A DNA stretch of 24,372 nucleotides from a virus, in the IMG/VR virus record IMGVR_UViG_3300042924_000105, positions 1 through 24,372 of that record; one strand, 5' to 3'. Position numbers and translations under genes: made by a program. This document shows positions 1 to 4,950 of this stretch, piece by piece (within the stretch, counting starts at the first letter, position 1; each line of letters starts with the position of its first letter). The notes beneath the pieces are model-generated. The model saw only the letters and a list, made by a program, of their open reading frames with translations. It was not told the origin of the DNA and made no database searches.

Positions 1-93
1 CCACCCAATCAAATATGCTGTATCAGCACTTTGTTGCAAATACATCATTTGTTTTTCAATATTTGCAGCTTCAATCTGGCGCTTGCGAATCAT
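1..93 (-). CDS. Unidentified small phage protein, C-terminus cut by window edge
   Basis: Only the first 31 codons lie in the window; the gene continues past base 1. The visible N-terminus is basic and then helical with Gln/Met (it begins MIRKRQIEAANIEKQM). The start ATG (93-91) overlaps the TGA of the upstream winged-helix-like gene as ATGA, so translation is probably coupled and the gene belongs to the same leftward operon. No family can be assigned from this fragment. Confidence 0.55.
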   Translation of the reverse strand, partial: MIRKRQIEAANIEKQMMYLQQSADTAYLIGW

Positions 94-389
94 ATTAATT
101 CCCTCTGCATTGGCGTGATCTTCCATTCGCGTTCCATGCGCCCTGATTTAGATTTGACCACTTTACCTGTCAAACAAATTTCGCCATCGCGTTCCAATTC
201 GTGCAACCGTCTGGCGACTTGCATGGATTCCAGCCCTGTGTGGGCAGCAATGCCATCTTTGCCCAGTGCGCCATGTTTGGTCAAGCAATCCACAATGATT
301 TGGGCATGGCGGCTGGCAAGGTCTTTTGCAGACCCTGCTGCCTGCCAACTGGTCAAAGGGTCGGTGTTTCTGACTCTTGGATGCAGCAT
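90..389 (-). CDS. Winged-helix-like phage DNA-binding protein (putative)
   Basis: This 99-residue protein begins with a TDPLTSWQAA-type segment (residues 9-18) that recurs in small phage proteins. A helix-turn-helix/winged-helix-like body follows: KHGALGKDGIAAHTGLE looks like a helix-turn-helix, then RRLHELERDGEI leads to a basic beta wing (GKVVKSKSGRMERE). By resemblance it could bind DNA and act in regulation or replication, but no specific role can be read. The start has a good Shine-Dalgarno (AAGGAAT) that overlaps the stop region of the upstream SSB-like gene, placing it in the leftward recombination operon. The DNA-binding call is an inference from predicted fold. Confidence 0.7.
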   Translation of the reverse strand: MLHPRVRNTDPLTSWQAAGSAKDLASRHAQIIVDCLTKHGALGKDGIAAHTGLESMQVARRLHELERDGEICLTGKVVKSKSGRMEREWKITPMQRELI

Positions 390-398
390 GGGTATTCC

Positions 399-647
399 TT
401 AAAAAGGTATGTCATCAGGCATATCTGCAATACCCATCTTGCGTGGCTTTTCTGCACGATCTTCTAATTCATAGCAATTTGCCCAGCCCGTCCAGCCACC
501 GTCCACCAAAGGGATTGTGTCCAGCTTGATTTTTAAGTTTTCACCATCTTCAAACAAACTGCCAATGGTCTGGTAGCGTTTCTTTTCTTGACCGTCTTTG
601 TTGGTGTAAGTGCCAGTAATGACAACAATGTTTTTAATCTTTTTCAT
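399..647 (-). CDS. Small SSB-like single-stranded DNA-binding protein (putative)
   Basis: An 82-residue protein with a beta-rich N-terminus (IVVITGTYTNKDGQEKKRY, then IGSLFEDGENLKIKLDTIPL) compatible with a small OB-like fold. It has a linker and the C-terminal sequence MPDDIPF. In bacterial SSB proteins the acidic tip DDDIPF recruits repair and replication partners, so this end is a strong functional hint. It lies directly downstream of the YqaJ-type exonuclease and ERF annealing protein, where a strand-binding partner would fit. The Shine-Dalgarno AAAGGA overlaps the exonuclease stop. It is much shorter than cellular SSB (about 170 residues) and lacks a long Gly/Gln linker. The SSB role is inferred from tail and context. 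Confidence 0.65.
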   Translation of the reverse strand: MKKIKNIVVITGTYTNKDGQEKKRYQTIGSLFEDGENLKIKLDTIPLVDGGWTGWANCYELEDRAEKPRKMGIADMPDDIPF

Positions 648-648
648 T

Positions 649-1260
649 TCAATCCTTTAGTTTGTTAAGTTGGGTAATTTTGTATTCAACATCAAATAAG
701 AAATTCAAAACTTCTTTTTCAAGGCTGGCTACATAGAGTGGGTCAAATTCAACCCGTTTGATGAACAATTGCAAGCCCTCTGCCATTCTGGGGTCAAAAC
801 TTACAAAGTCGCACCAATGTCGTTCAGTGCAAGCCATTTGCCATTGCATCTGCGTGTTGTATTTTTCAGGCACTTTTTGATCCAGCAATGTACTGATGTG
901 GGTGGCGGTGTTGGGGCATTTGATTTCCACCAATCCAAACAACCCTACAAGCCCATCAGGGGACGCACCAGCTTCTGAAATGTTGGGATGCAACACAAAC
1001 CCTACTTCTTCAACTAAAACGTCTTTAGCGGACTCATAGGCGGCACGGGCAAAAGGTTCTTGTTCAGTACCCCAAGCCATTGCCGCATTGCTGTATGACT
1101 CTGCGGGTTTGCCTGTCATGCGTTCACACACAATCTGGGCAAGATAGTTTTCTCTGCTAGTGCTGTAACCTGTTTTGGTCTTGGCAATAATGTCTGCCAC
1201 CCTGCTGGCGGTGACTTTGCCGCACCGCGCAGCAAACCAATCTTCTGAACGTTGTTCCAT
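649..1260 (-). CDS. YqaJ/lambda-exonuclease-family recombination nuclease
   Basis: A 203-residue protein with the layout of the YqaJ viral recombinase family (PD-(D/E)XK fold). The N-terminal segment GKVTASRVADI (14-24) is followed by the nuclease core GASPDGLVG (98-106) and VEIKCP (111-116), giving the likely metal ligands and catalytic residues D102, E112 and K114. The conserved glutamine segment TQMQWQMAC lies at 136-144. Family members degrade one strand of linear duplex DNA and hand it to an annealing protein. That partner is the ERF gene immediately upstream, whose TAA overlaps this ATG as TAATG. Length is close to that of lambda exonuclease (226). Confidence 0.9.
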   Translation of the reverse strand: MEQRSEDWFAARCGKVTASRVADIIAKTKTGYSTSRENYLAQIVCERMTGKPAESYSNAAMAWGTEQEPFARAAYESAKDVLVEEVGFVLHPNISEAGASPDGLVGLFGLVEIKCPNTATHISTLLDQKVPEKYNTQMQWQMACTERHWCDFVSFDPRMAEGLQLFIKRVEFDPLYVASLEKEVLNFLFDVEYKITQLNKLKD

Positions 1261-1841
1261 TATTTAACCTCCAACTGTTTTTTCTTTTCATCTTTTCGCG
1301 CAATGACTTTCTTTTGCCAAGCTGGGTCGCCATTGGCTGCGGCATAAGCTGCTTTGTAGGTCTTCTGAAGTTCTTCTAGCGTGCTGGTTTCGTCCATTGC
1401 TGCCATTAGGTCAGCCACTTGGTTTTCGTTGACCGTGGATTTGATTTCGGTCTTGCGGCTGGCGGCTACACCGTCATCATCTTCTGGCGCGAGACCAGTG
1501 GCGGCTAACAAACTATATCTCCGCGCATAGGTCAAAGCACTACCAAAACCCATTGCATCCATTTTTGTGGCAGGCACATGAAGCATTCCACATTCCATAA
1601 CTTCACCTGATTCATGGATCAGCATGGTTTCCACCATTACGCCATCTTTGCATTCATAGGTGCGTTGCATTAAGCCTATGCCATTGTCATTTAAAGCCCC
1701 AATAACAGCTTCAATGCAATTGGCAAGGTCAGCGTACTTAGATTTGAAATGAGGGTTTGTAGACGTTTTTAAGGCTGGCCCAAACTGGCGTTGTGCTTTG
1801 ACAAACGCTGCGGCAATTTTGTTTCCAATTGGTGTTTCCAT
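1260..1841 (-). CDS. erf: ERF-family single-strand annealing protein
   Basis: A 193-residue protein with ERF-family hallmarks: an N-terminal KTSTNPHFKSKYADL segment (25-39), GSALTYARRYSLLAATGL (100-117) and the acidic EDDDG (120-124). ERF proteins anneal complementary single strands in phage recombination; P22 Erf is the prototype. The C-terminal 70 residues are charged and helical (ending KDEKKKQLEVK), as in other ERF proteins with a variable C-terminus. The start has a strong AAGGAGAA Shine-Dalgarno. The exonuclease gene directly downstream makes this a two-component recombination pair. Confidence 0.92.
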   Translation of the reverse strand: METPIGNKIAAAFVKAQRQFGPALKTSTNPHFKSKYADLANCIEAVIGALNDNGIGLMQRTYECKDGVMVETMLIHESGEVMECGMLHVPATKMDAMGFGSALTYARRYSLLAATGLAPEDDDGVAASRKTEIKSTVNENQVADLMAAMDETSTLEELQKTYKAAYAAANGDPAWQKKVIARKDEKKKQLEVK

Positions 1842-1850
1842 AATTTCTCC

Positions 1851-2138
1851 TTAGTATGCGTAACGTGGGCCACAAGTCACTTCCACAACGGTTTCCACCG
1901 TGTAGCCATTGATCTTGCGTTTGGCGTAAATAGGGATAGCACGAAGCCCTGAAGACTCGCATTGCTTAACCCCGTCAATAACTTCATTGCGACCCATTGG
2001 CTGGATTTGTTTATCCATCACCAGTTCCTGTGTGGTGTTGGCTACCACTACGGGTGGTTCAGAACGAATGGTGGTAACAGGTGCTGGGGGCTGGCTGGCG
2101 CAACCCACCAAGGCCAAAAGTAGAAGTGCGTATTTCAT
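1851..2138 (-). CDS. Small exported lipoprotein
   Basis: A 95-residue protein with a short hydrophobic signal (MKYALLLLALVGC) and a lipobox LVGC that makes Cys13 the likely lipidated residue. A Pro/Val-rich linker and a small domain with two cysteines (KQCESSGLRA and VEVTCGPRYAY) follow, possibly disulphide-bonded in the periplasm. The Shine-Dalgarno is AAGGAA. It is the third kind of envelope-directed small protein in this early region, after the 40-residue membrane protein and the cysteine-rich exported one at 3101. A moron or superinfection-exclusion role is possible, but nothing in the sequence proves it. Confidence 0.75.
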   Translation of the reverse strand: MKYALLLLALVGCASQPPAPVTTIRSEPPVVVANTTQELVMDKQIQPMGRNEVIDGVKQCESSGLRAIPIYAKRKINGYTVETVVEVTCGPRYAY

Positions 2139-2147
2139 TTCAATTCC

Positions 2148-2420
2148 TTAAAAAGTTTTGTTGAGATAACCATTAATTGCTTGCGCCACACGCTGGCGGC
2201 TTGGTGGCGTATAGCCTGCCAACTCTTTGACTTCTTGTTCAATCCATTGAAAGTGCATTTTGGGTAGGTCATAGGTAATGTCGATGCCATCCTTGCTGAC
2301 AAAAATGTCAAAGAATCCATCGCATTCCCAATCGTCACCCTCGCACCATGTCCATTCGACATGGACTTCATCCCAAATTAGGTAGGTGGTGAATTCGCCG
2401 TTGTCGCCATTGTTCAGCAT
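2148..2420 (-). CDS. Acidic, Trp-rich hypothetical protein
   Basis: An unrecognised 90-residue protein. The start was moved to the ATG at 2420-2418 because GGAGGG lies five bases upstream; the longer TTG version would begin inside that ribosome-binding site. The N-terminal half is acidic and aromatic (YLIWDEVHVEWTWCEGDDWE), the middle reads as beta strands (FFDIFVSKDGIDITYDL), and the C-terminus is helical (PSRQRVAQAINGYL). The first bases overlap the end of the 40-residue membrane-protein gene. Net acidity and small size would fit a protein-interaction or inhibitor role, but that is a guess. Confidence 0.7.
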   Translation of the reverse strand: MLNNGDNGEFTTYLIWDEVHVEWTWCEGDDWECDGFFDIFVSKDGIDITYDLPKMHFQWIEQEVKELAGYTPPSRQRVAQAINGYLNKTF

Positions 2421-2536
2421 GATGCCCTCCAAACAAAAACGTCAAGGGCAACCACCACGATGGCAGCTATGGATACCAAGTAAAGGGCGACTTGCGCCCA
2501 GTCAGTTGGTTTTTTGTAGGTTTCAATGTCAAACAT
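2414..2536 (-). CDS. 40-residue single-span membrane protein
   Basis: A short gene starting MFDIETYKKPTDWAQVALYL and continuing through one hydrophobic helix (roughly VALYLVSIAAIVVVALDVFV, residues 16-35) to RASC. The ATG at 2536-2534 is preceded by AAAGGAAC at good spacing, and is preferred over the longer in-frame extension upstream, which would read through that site. One membrane span with a charged N-terminal segment is typical of early phage envelope proteins. No family is recognised. Confidence 0.65.
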   Translation of the reverse strand: MFDIETYKKPTDWAQVALYLVSIAAIVVVALDVFVWRASC

Positions 2537-2570
2537 GGTTGTTCCTTTAGGGGCTTGCGCCCCATTTAAT

Positions 2571-2792
2571 TTAAGTGGGTTGACCTTTAAACATACGCAC
2601 TGCAAGCGCTTGATGCCCAACGTGTGAAAAGCTGGCGCGGATGTAATCCCATGCTTGCTGTTGAGGAATTGCTAAGAGTTCGGTTATTACAGGCTGAATT
2701 GCATTTTCAATCTCAGCTTTTGATGCCATAAATGGGGCTGCTGCTGCGTGTGCTGATTGTGCTGCTGCTTCAATACGTTGTGCGAATGTCAT
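2571..2792 (-). CDS. Hypothetical Ala-rich helical protein, first gene of leftward operon
   Basis: A 73-residue, Ala-rich, helical protein (FAQRIEAAAQSAHAAAAPFM, then AIQPVITELLAIPQQQAWDY). It is not recognised. It is the promoter-proximal gene of the leftward transcript: the predicted start of the TTGACA promoter is about 40 bases upstream, and AGGAAAC precedes the ATG. The position corresponds to the first gene after a PL-type promoter in lambdoid phages, which often codes for an early regulatory or host-takeover protein, but this gives no direct evidence of function. Confidence 0.65.
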   Translation of the reverse strand: MTFAQRIEAAAQSAHAAAAPFMASKAEIENAIQPVITELLAIPQQQAWDYIRASFSHVGHQALAVRMFKGQPT

Positions 2793-2837
2793 TTTGTTTC
2801 CTAAAAGACCCTATGCGTTGTGCTGGGGCATGGGTGT

Positions 2838-2866
2838 ATTATTAAGCCAACTTAACATCATGTCAA
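2838..2866 (-). promoter_or_regulatory. Leftward early promoter (PL-like)
   Basis: On the minus strand a perfect -35 TTGACA (2866-2861) is followed, after exactly 17 bases, by -10 AATAAT (2843-2838), five of six to consensus. Transcription should begin near 2831 and read the recombination operon. The spacer contains a TTAAG/CTTAA inverted repeat, so the promoter is probably repressible. Confidence 0.75.
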
Positions 2867-2937
2867 CAGTTAAGACAGATTATTTTCTAAGGATTTACCC
2901 TAATGTTGCTTTTCTGTTAATCCAGCTTACAATTAAG
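2842..2937. promoter_or_regulatory. Candidate operator cluster between divergent early promoters
   Basis: Several TTAAG-type half sites occur as inverted pairs. TTAAGccaaCTTAA (2842-2855) lies in the spacer of the leftward promoter. CTTAAC (2851-2856) faces GTTAAG (2869-2874) across the leftward -35. CTTAcaatTAAG (2926-2937) covers the rightward -10. The adjacent Cro-like gene is the natural candidate ligand. Sites are seen in sequence; binding is inferred. Confidence 0.55.
2906..2933 (+). promoter_or_regulatory. Rightward early promoter, predicted leaderless transcript
   Basis: TTGCTT (2906-2911), a 16-base spacer and TACAAT (2928-2933) form a good sigma-70-type promoter. The usual start point, about seven bases past the -10, falls on base 2940, which is the A of the Cro-like gene's ATG. 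No Shine-Dalgarno lies in front of that ATG. The mRNA may therefore be leaderless, as lambda cI mRNA from PRM is. Confidence 0.6.
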
Positions 2938-2939
2938 CT

Positions 2940-3104
2940 ATGACTAAACAAGAACTTATCAAACTAGCAGGGTCACAGAGTGAGCTTGCCAAGATTTTGG
3001 GCATTTCCAAGCCAGCAATTTGCCAATGGAAAAATGTGCCTGAACTACGCCTGCGCCAGTTGAAAGACTTGCGCCCTGAATGGTTTTTACAGGAGAAAAC
3101 ATGA
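2940..3104 (+). CDS. Cro-like / YdaS-like helix-turn-helix regulator
   Basis: A 54-residue protein too short for the usual ORF cut-off. SQSELAKILGISKPAICQW (12-30) is a clear helix-turn-helix, followed by KNVPELRLRQLKDLRPEWF, a pattern typical of small Cro-type proteins that end in 'W..vP..r...l..l.P'. It lies first on the rightward transcript and next to TTAAG-type inverted repeats, as cro does in lambdoid phages. Its function would be repression of the divergent early promoters. No Shine-Dalgarno precedes the ATG, and a leaderless transcript is predicted. No cI-type repressor gene is visible in the window. Confidence 0.85.
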   Translation: MTKQELIKLAGSQSELAKILGISKPAICQWKNVPELRLRQLKDLRPEWFLQEKT

Positions 3105-3250
3105 AAAAAGCACTTTTAGCAGTTTGGTTTGCGGCATCCACCACAATGGTTTGGGCAGCTTGTTCGACTCATTCATATTATTCAAATGGTCGTTATGTGA
3201 CTTGCCAGACCTGTTGTTTTGGAAACAATTGCAGCACTAACTGTTATTGA
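3101..3250 (+). CDS. 49-residue exported cysteine-rich protein
   Basis: This small gene starts inside the Cro-like gene's stop (ATGA) and has an excellent AGGAG ribosome-binding site. The product has a signal peptide (MKKALLAVWFAASTTMVWA, probable cleavage after Ala19 or Ala20) and a mature part of about 29 residues with six cysteines, including C21, the CQTCC cluster (35-39), C44 and C48. Such density suggests disulphides in the periplasm or outside the cell, or a metal-binding knot. The residue at the -3 position of Cys21 is Trp, so it is not a good lipobox. No family is recognised. The position in the immediate-early operon is unusual for an exported peptide. Confidence 0.7.
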   Translation: MKKALLAVWFAASTTMVWAACSTHSYYSNGRYVTCQTCCFGNNCSTNCY

Positions 3251-3275
3251 TGTAACATTGTTTGAGACACGGCTA

Positions 3276-3297
3276 GGCGGGGGGTAGCTATCCCGCC
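3276..3297 (+). promoter_or_regulatory. GC-rich hairpin in untranslated leader
   Basis: GGCGGG (3276-3281) pairs perfectly with CCCGCC (3292-3297) around a 10-base loop containing TAGCTA. No T run follows, so it is not a standard intrinsic terminator. It could protect the mRNA, act as a pause, or bind a regulator between the exported-protein gene and the replication gene. Confidence 0.4.
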
Positions 3298-3307
3298 GAA
3301 AAGAGAA

Positions 3308-3355
3308 CAGACCCCTCCTGCCGAGGTTTCTTTTTCAGGGTCTTGTTGAGGTCTG
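3308..3355 (+). promoter_or_regulatory. Possible ribosome-binding-site switch before replication gene
   Basis: The segment AGACCC (3309-3314) can pair either with GGGTCT (3338-3343) or, as CAGACC (3308-3313), with GGTCTG (3350-3355). The second pairing buries the GAGGT Shine-Dalgarno (3348-3352) of the gene starting at 3359, while the first leaves it open. The two pairings are mutually exclusive. The complementarity is visible; a switching role is an inference. Confidence 0.35.
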
Positions 3356-3358
3356 AAA

Positions 3359-4129
3359 ATGCATTATTACCAATTCAATATTGGCGACTACCGAGCCGCC
3401 ACTGCACATTTATCCAACGAAGAAGATTTGGCCTACCGCCGACTTTTGGATATGTATTACGACACTGAAAACCAAATCCCATTGGATACCCAGTGGGTTG
3501 CCAAGCGCTTGCGTCTGGATACCGAGGTGGTCAAATCTGTTTTGCAAGATATGTTCAAGCTAACTGAAGTGGGTTGGCATCATGGTCGATGTGAAACAGT
3601 TATTGACCAATATCACGCAATGGCTGAGAAAAATAGGGTAAATGGTCGGCTTGGTGGGCGCAAAAAGAACCCAGTGGCTTCCGACTCGCAACCCATCGCT
3701 AAGGCAACTATAAACGATAAACCAATAACGATAAACCATAAACCAATAAAAGAAAAAGCCACTGTCGTGGCTACGCCTGTCGGCGTTTCCCAATCTGTTT
3801 GGGATGACTTCAAAATCCTGCGGAAAGCTAAGAAAGCACCAATTACCCAACGTGCCATTGATGGACTTATTGCTGAAGCAAACAAAGCTGGCTGGACATT
3901 GGAACAGGCATTGACTGAATGCTGTGTGCGCGGCTGGCAGGCATTTAAAGCTGAATGGGTTGCTGACAAACCGAAGCTGGTTAACAGGTTTGATGTTGTG
4001 ACCACCACAGTGCCATCCAAACAAGAACGTGACCCGGCGCTGGTCAAAATAGATGAAGATAGCAAAAAGGCAGTCCCACCTAGTAATGAGGTTTTGCAAA
4101 AATTAAAACTATTGAGAGGGAGACAATGA
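3359..4129 (+). CDS. DUF1376/YdaU-type replication protein
   Basis: A 256-residue protein whose N-terminal ~100 residues match the DUF1376 pattern: YYQFNIGDYRAATAHLSNEE, then YRRLLDMYYDTENQIP, and NGRLGGRKKN (94-103). These proteins occupy the place of lambda O in many phages and are regarded as replication-initiation proteins. The middle (about 115-135) is a low-complexity linker encoding INDKPITINHKPI, under which the DNA is a 7-bp tandem array. The C-terminal domain (about 145-210; SQSVWDDFKILRKAKK, ALTECCVRGWQAFKAEW) looks like a small helical DNA-binding or helicase-loader-contacting module. The GAGGT Shine-Dalgarno is six bases from the ATG. No helicase or loader gene follows, so the host DnaB is probably used. 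Confidence 0.8.
   Translation: MHYYQFNIGDYRAATAHLSNEEDLAYRRLLDMYYDTENQIPLDTQWVAKRLRLDTEVVKSVLQDMFKLTEVGWHHGRCETVIDQYHAMAEKNRVNGRLGGRKKNPVASDSQPIAKATINDKPITINHKPIKEKATVVATPVGVSQSVWDDFKILRKAKKAPITQRAIDGLIAEANKAGWTLEQALTECCVRGWQAFKAEWVADKPKLVNRFDVVTTTVPSKQERDPALVKIDEDSKKAVPPSNEVLQKLKLLRGRQ
3710..3751 (+). repeat. Tandem 7-bp iteron-like array, possible replication origin
   Basis: Six abutting heptamers start at 3710, 3717, 3724, 3731, 3738 and 3745: ATAAACG, ATAAACC, AATAACG, ATAAACC, ATAAACC, AATAAAA. They are AT-rich and lie inside the replication-protein gene, as lambda's iterons lie inside gene O. A 7-base period is not a codon multiple, which points to selection on DNA rather than on the protein. 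Confidence 0.55.
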
Positions 4130-4950
4130 ATGAGCTGGCTTTATTCGCAGGCGCTGGTGGAGGAATACTTGCCGCAAAACTGCTTGGATGGCGAACAGTC
4201 TGTGCAGTCGAATGGAAAGCTTATCCAGCAAGCGTATTGTGCGCCCGACAAAATGACGGTCTTCTCCCGCCTTTCCCGATTTGGGATGACATACAAACCT
4301 TTGACGGAAACCCGTGGCGAGGAATTGTTGACGTTGTTTCGGGGGGCTTTCCATGCACAGACATTTCAATCGCAGGCCGAGGCGCAGGACTTGACGGAGA
4401 AAGTTCCTCAATGTGGTATCACATGGCGCGGGTGGTTAGCGAAGTTCGACCACGATTCGTATTTGTGGAAAACAGCCCAATGCTCATTCATAGAGGAATC
4501 GGGCGAGTGCTTGGAGACCTTTCCTGTCTCGGGTATGACTCGCGATGGACTGTTATGGGCGCATACGACGTTGGGGCGACGCACCAAAGGGACAGAACGT
4601 GGATTGTGGCGAACTCCCGACACTGGGGGGGGGGGGACATCTGGACTCCTCAAACAGGGCCAGAATCATCGAAAGAACGGTCAACCCATCCAAATCAGAT
4701 TGGTGGATCAAGTGAACAATCCAAGACTTTGGCCCACACCGGTTTCTCGGATGCACAAAGACAGGGGATACCCATCGGAGTACGGCAGGAACGAGATACC
4801 CCTAGCGGCACAGGTTGGTGGGCCACTGAACCCCGAGTGGGTCGAGTGGCTAATGGGGTGGCCGCCAGGGTGGACAGACTTAAAGCCATTGGAAATGGAC
4901 AAGTCCCACTATGTGCAGCAACAGCATGGAGAATCCTAAGTGAATCATGA
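4126..4950 (+). CDS. C5-cytosine DNA methyltransferase (Dcm-type)
   Basis: A 274-residue protein with the C5-methyltransferase motifs in order. The SAM-binding motif I is LALFAGAGGGILAA (4-17), and acidic motif II lies near AVEW (27-30). Motif IV is GGFPCTDIS (73-81), with catalytic Cys77, and motif VI is ENS (115-117). Motif VIII is QRDRTWIVA (154-162), and motif X is AIGNGQVP (254-261). It transfers methyl groups from SAM to cytosine, probably to protect phage DNA from host restriction. The target-recognition region between motifs VIII and X is short (about 90 residues). The ATG overlaps the upstream stop as ATGA, and its TGA overlaps the next ATG. Nearly the whole gene is also open in the +1 frame (4130-4939), and a 12-G run interrupts it at codons 167-171. 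Confidence 0.93.
   Translation: MNELALFAGAGGGILAAKLLGWRTVCAVEWKAYPASVLCARQNDGLLPPFPIWDDIQTFDGNPWRGIVDVVSGGFPCTDISIAGRGAGLDGESSSMWYHMARVVSEVRPRFVFVENSPMLIHRGIGRVLGDLSCLGYDSRWTVMGAYDVGATHQRDRTWIVANSRHWGGGDIWTPQTGPESSKERSTHPNQIGGSSEQSKTLAHTGFSDAQRQGIPIGVRQERDTPSGTGWWATEPRVGRVANGVAARVDRLKAIGNGQVPLCAATAWRILSES
4130..4939 (+). CDS. Overprinted protein encoded in the +1 frame of the methyltransferase gene
   Basis: A 269-codon frame starts four bases after the methyltransferase ATG and ends 11 bases before its stop. The product begins MSWLYSQALVEEYL and contains FSRLSRFGMTYKPLTE (45-60), a VKFD/SWKT-like region (KFDHDSYLWKTAQ, 105-117), LWPTP (200-204), and ends with LNPEWVEWLMGWPPGWTDL (233-251) then LKPLEMDK. 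These are not random: I recall phage proteins with an NPEWVEWLMGWP-type motif and an LKPLEMDK-like end, usually without a known function. The LKPLEMDK stretch is encoded by the bases of methyltransferase motif X read one base on, so the family seems to have arisen by overprinting. The shared GAGAGGGAG Shine-Dalgarno can serve either ATG. The function is unknown; I cannot search databases here. Confidence 0.72.
   Translation: MSWLYSQALVEEYLPQNCLDGEQSVQSNGKLIQQAYCAPDKMTVFSRLSRFGMTYKPLTETRGEELLTLFRGAFHAQTFQSQAEAQDLTEKVPQCGITWRGWLAKFDHDSYLWKTAQCSFIEESGECLETFPVSGMTRDGLLWAHTTLGRRTKGTERGLWRTPDTGGGGTSGLLKQGQNHRKNGQPIQIRLVDQVNNPRLWPTPVSRMHKDRGYPSEYGRNEIPLAAQVGGPLNPEWVEWLMGWPPGWTDLKPLEMDKSHYVQQQHGES
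4625..4636 (+). repeat. Poly-G(12) tract in the doubly coding region
   Basis: Twelve consecutive G bases code for Trp-Gly-Gly-Gly in the methyltransferase frame (codons 167-170) and Gly4 in the overlapping frame (166-169). At this length both frames stay open. Loss of one G would join the N-terminal methyltransferase to the C-terminal overprinted protein; gain of one would do the reverse. The third frame stops at 4713-4715. Long G runs are classic slippage sites and also a common sequencing-error site. Confidence 0.85.

Noticed and set aside
31-467. Rightward open frames opposite the first two leftward genes
   Set aside because: The leftward genes have Shine-Dalgarno sites and stop/start overlaps, whereas the rightward frames do not and share no promoter.
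3101-3250. Lipoprotein interpretation of the cysteine-rich exported protein
   Set aside because: The residue three before Cys21 is Trp, not the hydrophobic residue of a lipobox; simple signal-peptidase cleavage fits better.
3560-4099. Long minus-strand open frame (179 codons) opposite the replication gene
   Set aside because: It lies antisense to a clear DUF1376-type gene, is rich in Cys/Phe/Trp in a shadow-like way, and has no ribosome-binding site or coupling partner.
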